Counted from the first letter of the stretch, positions 1 to 5,100 are shown. The stretch is 5,952 nt of DNA from Ectothiorhodospiraceae bacterium (GCA_007125455.1 SLDE01000039.1:1-5952), one strand, 5' to 3'. Made by a program: numbers and translations. The notes: generated by a model from the sequence alone, not told the origin.

Positions 1-112
1 TTGCCACTTGCCACTTGCCACTTGCCACTTGCCACTTGCCACTTGCCACTTGCCACTTGCCACTTGCCACTTGCCACTTGCCACTTGCCACTTGCCACTT
101 GCCACTTGCCAC
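1..112. repeat. Heptanucleotide tandem repeat, 16 perfect copies of TTGCCAC
   Basis: Sixteen uninterrupted identical copies of TTGCCAC begin at the first base, so the array probably extends beyond the left edge. It ends at 112, followed by TGGATTTAAAAAC and the ATG of the TusA-like gene. The unit has no stop codon in any of the six frames, so it can look like coding sequence; in the frame of the downstream gene it reads as a repeating PLATCHL heptapeptide. The perfect identity of all copies points to recent expansion by replication slippage, or to an assembly collapse or expansion. Heptamer arrays of this style are known in some bacteria (for example the STRR repeats of cyanobacteria); the function here is unknown. 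Confidence 0.97.
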
Positions 113-125
113 TGGATTTAAAAAC

Positions 126-356
126 ATGCCCCACCACCTTGATGCCCGCCGTCTGCTCTGCCCGATGCCGGTGATCCGTGTACAGAATCGGGTGGCGGAT
201 CTACCGCCGGGCGAGACCCTGGAGGTGGTTTGTACCGATCCTGGGGTACTCAACGACATCCCTGCCTGGTGTCGCATCAATGGCCACACGGTGCTCGATA
301 CCCAGCAGCAACAGGGCGAGATCACCTTGCTGATCGAAGTGGGAGCGAAAGACTAG
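126..356 (+). CDS. TusA/SirA-family sulfurtransferase-like protein (CPxP motif), 76 aa
   Basis: Small cytoplasmic protein of the TusA (SirA/YedF/YeeD) family, whose members carry sulfur as a persulfide on a conserved cysteine in thiolation or sulfur-oxidation pathways. The family signature lies at the N-terminus: LD at residues 5-6 and CPMP at 12-15, so Cys12 is the predicted persulfide carrier. The glycine usually found three residues before that Cys is Arg9. The rest fits the small beta-alpha two-layer fold, with TDPG at 37-40 and the DIPAW helix at 44-48; extra cysteines lie at 36 and 49. The length matches the family (about 75-80 aa). ATG 126 is chosen because the family begins just before LDxxxLxCPxP; upstream in-frame TTG codons lie inside the heptamer repeat. 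The ribosome site is weak (GGA at 114-116). The stop is three bases before the CDF gene, suggesting one transcript. Whether it is true TusA, serving tRNA thiolation, cannot be decided from sequence. Confidence 0.9.
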   Translation: MPHHLDARRLLCPMPVIRVQNRVADLPPGETLEVVCTDPGVLNDIPAWCRINGHTVLDTQQQQGEITLLIEVGAKD

Positions 357-359
357 CCC

Positions 360-1541
360 ATGGGAACCACACACCACCACCCTCCCCCACCCCGCAGCAG
401 CAAACCGGGTGATGAACGCTATCAGGCGATACGCAACATCACCCTTGTCGGCTCGGTAGTCAATTTGCTGTTGGCCATTGGCAAGATAATGGCGGGGCTT
501 TTTTCCCATTCAGCCGCGCTGATCGCCGATGGTGTGCACTCACTTTCAGATCTCATCACCGATCTGTTCGTGGTGGTAGCCGCCAAGCATAGCAGCCGCG
601 AGGCGGACGAAGCCCACCCCTATGGCCATGGTCGCTTCGAGACCTTGGCCACGGTATTGATCGGCGTGGCCCTGATGGGGGTTGCCTTTGGTATTGCCTG
701 GGATTCCATCAATCGTCTGTTTCATCCCGAGGCATTGTTGACTCCGGGACTGTGGGCCCTGGTGATCGCTGTGCTCTCCATCGTGGCCAAGGAATTGCTT
801 TACCAGTATACGGTGCGTGTTGCCAAGCGGGTTAAGTCGGAAATGCTCAAGGCCAATGCCTGGCACCACCGCAGTGACTCTATCTCCTCGGTTGTCGTGG
901 TGATCGGCGTGGCTGGCACCATGGCAGGCCTGGAGTATCTGGATGCTATCGCTGCAGTGGTCGTCGGCGTGATGGTGGCCAAGATTGGTTGGGATCTGGT
1001 ACGACGGAGTGTCTACGAATTGGTGGATACCGCGCTCGAACCAGAGCAAGTGGAAGAGATCCGCCGCGAGATCCTCGCCGTGGGTGGGGTACGCGAACTG
1101 CATATGCTGCGCACCCGGCGCAGCGGCGGCGATGTGCTGGTGGATGTGCATGTGATCGTCGATCCCACCCTGAGCGTCTCCGAGGGCCACTATATCGGGG
1201 AGAAGGTACGCAAGCGGCTGTTGGACTGCATCGAAGAGGTGGCCGATGTGACGGTGCACATCGACCCGGAAGACGACGAAAAGATGGGTCCCAGCCAAAA
1301 ACTGCCCACCCGCAGCCAGGTCCGTACCCAGCTGGAGGAGGTCTGGGGCGATAACCCCCTGGTGGCGCATATTGAGCGTATCAACCTGCACTACCTGGAT
1401 GGTAAGCTGACCGTCGAGATCCAGCTGCCTGCCAGTCAATGGCCAAACGATGCGGATGGGCAGGAGCACTTGGCCGAGCTGGGCAAGCGCGCAGAAGCGC
1501 TGGATACGGTGCACAGCATCGAGATCCTCATGCGCAAGTAG
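360..1541 (+). CDS. Cation diffusion facilitator (CDF) family metal efflux transporter with C-terminal extension, 393 aa
   Basis: Inner-membrane divalent-cation/proton antiporter that exports metal from the cytoplasm. Six hydrophobic segments lie at about 24-46, 50-76, 95-115, 128-150, 172-190 and 194-212. The transport site is visible as HSLSD in segment 2 (His60, Asp64) and HHRSD before segment 5 (His169, Asp173). This HD-HD set is typical of Zn/Cd-type CDFs, whereas E. coli FieF has DD-HD. The conserved HPYGHGRFE lies at 86-94. A cytoplasmic dimerisation domain follows at about 225-306, with the family's LHxLRTRRSGGDVLVDVHV pattern and a closing VTVHIDPED. The N-terminus is His/Pro rich (HHHPPPP, 5-11). 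Residues 310-393 are an extension beyond the usual ~300 aa that resembles another beta-alpha-beta unit. ATG 360 is three bases after the TusA-like stop, with GGGAG at 341-345, so coupled translation is likely. The metal specificity is inferred only. Confidence 0.95.
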   Translation: MGTTHHHPPPPRSSKPGDERYQAIRNITLVGSVVNLLLAIGKIMAGLFSHSAALIADGVHSLSDLITDLFVVVAAKHSSREADEAHPYGHGRFETLATVLIGVALMGVAFGIAWDSINRLFHPEALLTPGLWALVIAVLSIVAKELLYQYTVRVAKRVKSEMLKANAWHHRSDSISSVVVVIGVAGTMAGLEYLDAIAAVVVGVMVAKIGWDLVRRSVYELVDTALEPEQVEEIRREILAVGGVRELHMLRTRRSGGDVLVDVHVIVDPTLSVSEGHYIGEKVRKRLLDCIEEVADVTVHIDPEDDEKMGPSQKLPTRSQVRTQLEEVWGDNPLVAHIERINLHYLDGKLTVEIQLPASQWPNDADGQEHLAELGKRAEALDTVHSIEILMRK

Positions 1542-1548
1542 TCTTTGT

Positions 1549-1565
1549 TGCACTACAATGGTGCA
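1549..1565. promoter_or_regulatory. NtrC (GlnG) binding site 1 upstream of glnA
   Basis: The 17-bp dyad TGCACTACAATGGTGCA matches the NtrC enhancer pattern TGCACY-N5-RGTGCA in both half-sites, and almost exactly the well-known E. coli glnA site (TGCACTATATTGGTGCA, as I recall it). It starts seven bases after the CDF stop codon. Its centre is about 127 bp upstream of the start site predicted from the sigma-54 promoter, close to the spacing known for E. coli glnAp2. Confidence 0.9.
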
Positions 1566-1578
1566 AAAAGGCGATGAA

Positions 1579-1595
1579 TGCACCAAACAGATGCA
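1579..1595. promoter_or_regulatory. NtrC (GlnG) binding site 2 upstream of glnA
   Basis: TGCACCAAACAGATGCA is a second NtrC-type dyad (TGCACC-N5-GATGCA), with one deviation in the right half (GATGCA instead of GGTGCA). Its centre lies 30 bp from the centre of site 1, about three helical turns. Two dimers would therefore sit on the same DNA face, as needed for cooperative binding by phosphorylated NtrC. It is about 97 bp upstream of the predicted glnA start site. Confidence 0.82.
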
Positions 1596-1622
1596 TTTCC
1601 TGCTCCCTTTTCGAGCAGGAAA
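1596..1622. repeat. Perfect 10-bp inverted repeat between the NtrC sites and the glnA promoter
   Basis: TTTCCTGCTC (1596-1605) and GAGCAGGAAA (1613-1622) are exact reverse complements around the 7-base loop CCTTTTC. In RNA it would form a strong hairpin at the end of the TusA-CDF transcript. However, it is followed by AACTAAG and not by a T-run, and there is no T-run after it on the other strand either, so it is not a standard intrinsic terminator. It could be a 3' end-stabilising hairpin, a Rho-assisted end, or a protein-binding dyad. Confidence 0.75.
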
Positions 1623-1657
1623 AAACTAAGCTGTTGAAATAAATAACGATCGACATG

Positions 1658-1674
1658 CTGGCATGGTTCATGCT
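1658..1674 (+). promoter_or_regulatory. Sigma-54 (RpoN) promoter of glnA
   Basis: CTGGCATG-GTTC-ATGCT matches the sigma-54 consensus YTGGCAYR-N4-TTGCW with one mismatch. The invariant GG (1660-1661) and GC (1672-1673) are separated by exactly 10 bases. Transcription would start near 1684-1685, leaving a leader of about 48 bases. The two NtrC sites upstream are at the right distance for enhancer looping. This predicts strong induction under nitrogen limitation. I see no convincing sigma-70 promoter in the same gap. Confidence 0.88.
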
Positions 1675-1722
1675 GCATGTTGGGCGACTGTGTTGAATGC
1701 CCCACGGGGCGACTTATCCACC

Positions 1723-1726
1723 GGAG
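1723..1726 (+). promoter_or_regulatory. Ribosome binding site that fixes the glnA start
   Basis: GGAG lies six bases before ATG 1733. This selects the start giving the family N-terminus MNAQDVIKLI and a 469-residue enzyme. An in-frame ATG at 1697 would add 12 residues but has no such site in front of it. Confidence 0.85.
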
Positions 1727-1732
1727 ACGACC

Positions 1733-3142
1733 ATGAACGCACAAGATGTAATAAAGTTGATCGAAGAAACGGGCGCAAAGTTTGTAGACTTTCGCTTCAC
1801 CGATACCCGCGGCAAGGAGCAGCACGTTACCTATCCGATCCGTCAGATCGATGAGGATACCTTCTCGGAAGGCGTGATGTTCGATGGCTCTTCCATCTCC
1901 GGCTGGAAGGGGATCAATGAATCCGACATGATCCTGATGCCAGATCCAAGCACCGCCAAGCTCGACCCCTTCGTCGACGAGCCGATGATCAACCTCACCT
2001 GCGATATCGTGGAGCCTTCCACCATGCAGGGCTACGAGCGCGACCCGCGCTCCGTGGCCAAGCGTGCCGAAGAGTACCTCAAGTCCACCGGCGTTGGTGA
2101 TACCGCCTTCTTTGGTCCTGAGCCGGAATTCTTCATCTTCGACGACGTACGTTGGGGTGCCGACATGAGCGGCTGCTTCGTCAAGCTCGACTCCGAAGAG
2201 GCCGACTGGAACTCTGAGCGCGTTTACCAGGACGGCAACATGGGCCATCGCCCCAGCGTCAAGGGTGGCTACTTCCCAGTGCCGCCGGTCGATTCCCTGC
2301 ACGATATTCGTGCAGCCATGTGTCTGGCCCTCGAAGAGATGGGCCAGAAGGTCGAAGTACACCACCACGAGGTGGCCACCGCTGGCCAGTGTGAGATCGG
2401 CACCGCCTTCAACACCCTGGTGAACAAGGCCGACGAGGTGCAGATCCTCAAGTATGTGGTACACAACGTGGCCCACAGCTACGGCAAGACCGCCACCTTC
2501 ATGCCCAAGCCAGTGGTTGGTGATAACGGCTCCGGTATGCATGTGCATATGTCCATCGCCAAGGACGGGGTCAACCTGTTCTCCGGTAATGAATACGGCG
2601 GGCTTTCCGAGACCGCACTGTTCTACATCGGCGGCATCATCAAACATGCCAAGGCGCTGAATGCCTTTGCCAACCCCGGTACCAACTCCTACAAGCGTCT
2701 GGTGCCCGGCTTCGAGGCCCCGGTGATGCTGGCCTATTCTGCCCGCAATCGCTCCGCTTCCATCCGTATCCCCTACGTCACCAACCCCAAGGGCCGTCGC
2801 ATCGAGGTGCGCTTTGGTGACCCCATCGCCAACCCCTACCTGATGTTCTCTGCCTTCCTGATGGCTGGCCTGGACGGCATCATCAACAAGATCCACCCTG
2901 GCGAAGCGATGGACAAGGACCTCTACGACCTGCCCGCAGAAGAGGCCAAGGCGATCCCCACCGTATGCCATAGCCTCGATATGGCGCTGGACGAGCTCGA
3001 CAAGGACCGTGCCTTCCTGACCCAGGGCGGCGTGTTCACCGACGACGTGATCGATGCCTACATCAAGCTGAAGATGGACGATGTCACCCGTCTGCGCATG
3101 ACCACCCACCCGGTGGAGTTCGACTTGTACTACAGCGTATAA
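1733..3142 (+). CDS. glnA: Glutamine synthetase, type I (GSI-beta, adenylylatable)
   Basis: Makes glutamine from glutamate, ammonia and ATP; it is the main ammonia-assimilating enzyme and acts as a cytoplasmic dodecamer. At 469 aa it has the normal GSI length. Visible landmarks are one residue later than in E. coli: DGSS loop with Asp51; metal ligands Glu130 and Glu132 in GPEPEF, Glu213 and Glu221 in HHEVATAGQCEIG, His270 and Glu358; the flap Glu328 in GFEAP; and Arg340 in RNRSAS. Tyr398 in the DLYDLP context is the adenylylation site, marking the beta subtype regulated by GlnE and PII. The C-terminus HPVEFDLYYSV is the helical thong of the family. It is monocistronic by appearance, with a sigma-54 promoter and NtrC sites in front and a strong terminator directly behind. 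No truncation or odd residue is seen. Confidence 0.99.
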   Translation: MNAQDVIKLIEETGAKFVDFRFTDTRGKEQHVTYPIRQIDEDTFSEGVMFDGSSISGWKGINESDMILMPDPSTAKLDPFVDEPMINLTCDIVEPSTMQGYERDPRSVAKRAEEYLKSTGVGDTAFFGPEPEFFIFDDVRWGADMSGCFVKLDSEEADWNSERVYQDGNMGHRPSVKGGYFPVPPVDSLHDIRAAMCLALEEMGQKVEVHHHEVATAGQCEIGTAFNTLVNKADEVQILKYVVHNVAHSYGKTATFMPKPVVGDNGSGMHVHMSIAKDGVNLFSGNEYGGLSETALFYIGGIIKHAKALNAFANPGTNSYKRLVPGFEAPVMLAYSARNRSASIRIPYVTNPKGRRIEVRFGDPIANPYLMFSAFLMAGLDGIINKIHPGEAMDKDLYDLPAEEAKAIPTVCHSLDMALDELDKDRAFLTQGGVFTDDVIDAYIKLKMDDVTRLRMTTHPVEFDLYYSV

Positions 3143-3152
3143 GCGAATAAAC

Positions 3153-3180
3153 AAAACGCCTCCCCCGGGAGGCGTTTTTG
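3153..3180 (+). terminator. Intrinsic terminator after glnA
   Basis: AAAACGCCTCC (3153-3163) pairs perfectly with GGAGGCGTTTT (3168-3178) around the loop CCCG, and the right arm runs into T5 (3175-3179). The GC-rich stem followed by a T-run, 10 bases after the glnA stop, is a classic Rho-independent terminator. The A-run on the left arm means it could also act on the opposite strand. Confidence 0.95.
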
Positions 3181-3197
3181 CTTTTTGGCACAGCGCG

Positions 3198-3226
3198 CTT
3201 ACAGGCTTGAATACCTGGCCTACAAT
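3198..3226 (+). promoter_or_regulatory. Candidate sigma-70 promoter for the DUF4124-like gene
   Basis: CTTACA (3198-3203) and TACAAT (3221-3226) are 17 bases apart and match the -35 and -10 consensus at 4 and 5 of 6 positions. The position fits: after the glnA terminator and about 50 bases before ATG 3286. A weaker pair, TTGCAC (3251) with TATTCT (3274), also has 17-base spacing but would start the transcript at the start codon. These are pattern matches only. Confidence 0.45.
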
Positions 3227-3285
3227 CTTCCCCACTCCCCCACGCCAAAATTGCACTTCGTTAAAATCTGCCTTATTCTGAGCAG

Positions 3286-3810
3286 ATGAAACGGATCATC
3301 ATACTCTCAGCCCTGCTCCTGCCCATGGCGACGCTCGCCGCCGATGTGGGCTATCGTATCGTGCACCCCGATGGCACGGTGGAATTCACCGACGATCCGC
3401 GCCGTGGCGGCGAGCAGATCGAGCTGGCCCCAGCGCCGACGGTGCCTGCCTATGTCGCCCCGCAACGGCCCCAGCGCGATGCCGCAAGGGAACAAACACC
3501 GCGCGATACCACCACCTATCAGTCCCTGAGCATCACCTCCCCGGAGGAGGATCAGGTGATCTGGTTCGATGGCACCGGGGTGAATGTCAGCATCGCACTG
3601 GAGCCGGCCATCGCGAATCCCGAGCACCGCATCGTGATCGAGATGAACGGCGAGGCGGTGGCCGAGGGCCAGGGGCGCCGCTTCAATATACCCACCGTCC
3701 ACCGTGGTACCCACACCCTGCATGCCAAGGTCGTTGATGGTGCAGGCGAAACACTGAAGCGATCCGAAGGGGTGAGCTTTCACTTTCGCCAGCACAGCAT
3801 CCAGAACTGA
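3286..3810 (+). CDS. Exported DUF4124-like protein, 174 aa
   Basis: No enzymatic function is recognisable. Residues 1-19 form a Sec signal peptide: MKR, a hydrophobic core IIILSALLLPM, then a cleavage region ATLAA near residue 18 or 19, predicting a periplasmic protein. Residues 20-50 have the DUF4124 pattern: a YRIVHPDGTVEFTDDP stretch equivalent to the family's YxWxDxxGxxxYSDxP. A Pro/Arg/Gln-rich linker spans about 50-75. Residues 78-168 look like an Ig-type beta sandwich, with alternating strands such as VNVSIAL, HRIVIEMNG, THTLHAKVVD and VSFHF. Proteins of this kind are often seen between glnA and glnL in gammaproteobacteria, from memory of such neighbourhoods. It has its own likely promoter and a terminator-like hairpin behind it. 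The ribosome site is poor (GAG close to the ATG), so the start is chosen by the signal peptide. Confidence 0.85.
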   Translation: MKRIIILSALLLPMATLAADVGYRIVHPDGTVEFTDDPRRGGEQIELAPAPTVPAYVAPQRPQRDAAREQTPRDTTTYQSLSITSPEEDQVIWFDGTGVNVSIALEPAIANPEHRIVIEMNGEAVAEGQGRRFNIPTVHRGTHTLHAKVVDGAGETLKRSEGVSFHFRQHSIQN

Positions 3811-3843
3811 TTGATCGAACCGTCGCCGCTTCCCCCCCCCTTA

Positions 3844-3860
3844 CGCACCAATGTAGTGCA
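3844..3860. promoter_or_regulatory. NtrC-like binding site upstream of glnL
   Basis: CGCACCAATGTAGTGCA fits the NtrC dyad TGCACY-N5-RGTGCA with a single deviation at the first base. The half-sites have the same 17-bp span as the glnA sites. Its centre is about 152 bp upstream of the start site predicted from the sigma-54 promoter in front of glnL, a normal enhancer distance. Activity is inferred from pattern and context. Confidence 0.65.
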
Positions 3861-3868
3861 TAATATCC

Positions 3869-3897
3869 CTGCGTCCTCGTCATGACGGGGCGCGCAG
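3869..3897 (+). other. Hairpin overlapping the terminator-like stem in the glnL leader region
   Basis: CTGCG (3869-3873) pairs with CGCAG (3893-3897), and CCTCGTC (3875-3881) with GACGGGG (3884-3890) including one T-G pair. The two parts are separated by a small internal bulge, and the apex is tight. The right arm shares bases 3889-3897 with the following terminator-like stem, so the two structures exclude each other. It lies 58 bases after the DUF4124-like stop. Confidence 0.5.
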
Positions 3898-3912
3898 CGG
3901 CACGCCATTTTT
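3889..3912 (+). terminator. Probable intrinsic terminator after the DUF4124-like gene
   Basis: GGCGCGC (3889-3895) pairs with GCACGCC (3900-3906) with one internal C-A mismatch and the loop AGCG, then A and T5 (3908-3912). This is a moderate Rho-independent terminator placed before the glnL promoter region. It would separate the DUF4124-like transcript from glnL-glnG. It is weaker than the glnA terminator because of the mismatch and the competing upstream hairpin. Confidence 0.5.
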
Positions 3913-3967
3913 CTTATCTCTGCTAAGGTATTGAATCAACGAGACCTATCGGTGTTTTTTCGCTAGT

Positions 3968-3984
3968 TTCACAAAATTGGTGCG
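3968..3984. promoter_or_regulatory. Degenerate NtrC-like dyad overlapping the glnL promoter
   Basis: TTCACAAAATTGGTGCG keeps a good right half (GGTGC) and a weaker left half (TTCAC for TGCAC) with the right 17-bp span. In E. coli an NtrC site overlaps the glnL promoter and represses it; this position would allow the same negative autoregulation. Part of the match is shared with the -24 element of the sigma-54 promoter, so one of the two readings may be coincidental. Confidence 0.4.
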
Positions 3985-3993
3985 TATCTTGCT
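3977..3993 (+). promoter_or_regulatory. Candidate sigma-54 promoter of glnL-glnG
   Basis: TTGGTGCG-TATC-TTGCT fits YTGGCACG-N4-TTGCW with two mismatches, both in the -24 box. The invariant GG (3979-3980) and GC (3991-3992) are exactly 10 bases apart, and the -12 box TTGC is perfect. A transcript would start near 4003-4004, giving a leader of about 23 bases that still contains the GAGG ribosome site at 4016-4019. The NtrC-like dyad at 3844 could be its enhancer. No clear sigma-70 promoter is visible here. Confidence 0.6.
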
Positions 3994-4026
3994 GCTAAAC
4001 AAGCACGAATAAGACGAGGCGGATCG

Positions 4027-5100
4027 ATGGATAAGCTGCAGCAGCGCATACTCGAAAACATGCACACCGCGGTATTACTGCTCGACGAGAGTCTGCGCCT
4101 GCGCTATATCAATGCCGCTGGGGAGATGATGTTCGCCATCAGCGCGCAGCGTTTTGTTGGCCAGGCGATCCGCCACACCCTGTTTGATCAGGAGCTGGCC
4201 AATGCACTGGAGCAGGTACTGGCCAGCGGCTCACCCTTCACCGAGCGCGAACTGGTGCTGGATCTGGGCTACCGCCGTCGGGTGACGGTGGATCTCACCG
4301 CCCTGCCCCTGCAGGAGGACGATGGCAGTACCGAGCTACTGGTAGAGATGAAACAGGTCGATCGCCAACTGCGCATCACCCGAGAAGAGGGCCTGTTGGC
4401 ACAGAGCAGCGCCACCCGCGCACTGGTACGCGGCTTGGCCCACGAGATCAAAAACCCCCTCGGTGGCCTGCGCGGTGCGGCGCAACTACTCGAGCGTGAG
4501 CTACACAACGAAGAGCTCAAAGAGTATACCCATGTCATCATCAGCGAGGCCGACCGCCTGCAGGCGCTGATGAACCGCATGCTCGGCCCCAGCGCCCTAC
4601 CCCATAAGCGGATGATCAACGTCCACGAGGCCATCGAGCGGGTTCGCCAGGTGGTAAGCGCTGAGTTGCCGGCGACAGTGCAGCTATCACGCGACTACGA
4701 CCCCAGTATCCCCGAGTTGCATGCCGACCTGGACCAACTGATCCAGGCCCTGATGAATCTGGTGCGCAACGCCGCCCAGGCCGTGGGCGAGAAGGGGCAG
4801 ATCACCCTGCGCAGCCGCACCCTGCGTCAATACACCATCGGCCATACCCTGCACAAGCTGGTGGCGCGGGTGGATGTGATCGACGATGGCCCCGGCATTA
4901 CCCACGAAATGCGCGAAAACCTCTTTCTTCCCATGGTGACTGGGCGCGCCGAGGGCACCGGGCTAGGCCTGCCCATTGCCCAGTCACTGATCAACGCCAA
5001 TGGCGGGCTGATCGAGTGGGAGAGCCAGCCCGGCAAGACCGAATTTACCGTGCTGTTACCGATCAACAGCACACCCAATGAGACGGAGAAGGCCCCATGA
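4027..5100 (+). CDS. glnL: Nitrogen regulation sensor histidine kinase NtrB
   Basis: Cytoplasmic two-component kinase/phosphatase that phosphorylates NtrC under nitrogen limitation and dephosphorylates it when PII is bound. It has 357 aa, close to E. coli NtrB, and no membrane segment. A PAS domain covers about 5-115. The H-box LAHEIKNPLGG places the phosphorylated histidine at His139, the same number as in E. coli. The dimerisation helices run to about 188. The ATP-binding domain shows the N-box around Asn244-Asn248 (NLVRNAAQA), the G1 box DDGPGI (286-291), the F-box region ENLFLPMVTG (297-306) and the G2 box GTGLGL (310-315). ATG 4027 has GAGG seven bases ahead. The stop overlaps the glnG start as ATGA, so translation of the pair is probably coupled. 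All catalytic motifs are intact. Confidence 0.98.
   Translation: MDKLQQRILENMHTAVLLLDESLRLRYINAAGEMMFAISAQRFVGQAIRHTLFDQELANALEQVLASGSPFTERELVLDLGYRRRVTVDLTALPLQEDDGSTELLVEMKQVDRQLRITREEGLLAQSSATRALVRGLAHEIKNPLGGLRGAAQLLERELHNEELKEYTHVIISEADRLQALMNRMLGPSALPHKRMINVHEAIERVRQVVSAELPATVQLSRDYDPSIPELHADLDQLIQALMNLVRNAAQAVGEKGQITLRSRTLRQYTIGHTLHKLVARVDVIDDGPGITHEMRENLFLPMVTGRAEGTGLGLPIAQSLINANGGLIEWESQPGKTEFTVLLPINSTPNETEKAP

Noticed and set aside
1..112. The heptamer array as a CRISPR array
   Set aside because: The unit is 7 bp with no spacers; CRISPR repeats are longer and separated by unique sequence.
15..125. N-terminal extension of the TusA-like protein starting at TTG in the repeat
   Set aside because: It would add a PLATCHL repeat peptide to a family whose members start just before the LDxxxLxCPxP motif. 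The repeat is open in all frames, so the open frame is not evidence of coding.
546..1586. A 346-codon open frame on the minus strand opposite the CDF gene
   Set aside because: Same reason: it lies antisense to a clear membrane transporter and crosses the NtrC site, with no recognisable protein features.
1697..1732. Upstream in-frame ATG as the glnA start
   Set aside because: It has no ribosome site and adds 12 residues absent from the family; ATG 1733 has GGAG at six bases and gives the usual 469-residue protein.
3185..3200. Possible sigma-54 promoter TTGGCACA after the glnA terminator
   Set aside because: The -24 box is perfect, but there is TT at the position where the -12 GC must be (10 bases after GG).
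1553..3256. A 567-codon open frame on the minus strand covering all of glnA
   Set aside because: It is the antisense of a fully conserved gene in a GC-rich genome, crosses the glnA promoter and terminator, and its translation resembles no family I know. It is a codon-bias shadow.
3898..3913. Possible sigma-54 promoter CGGCACG ahead of glnL
   Set aside because: The -24 box is good, but the -12 GC is replaced by TT; the bases are better explained as the right arm and T-run of a terminator.
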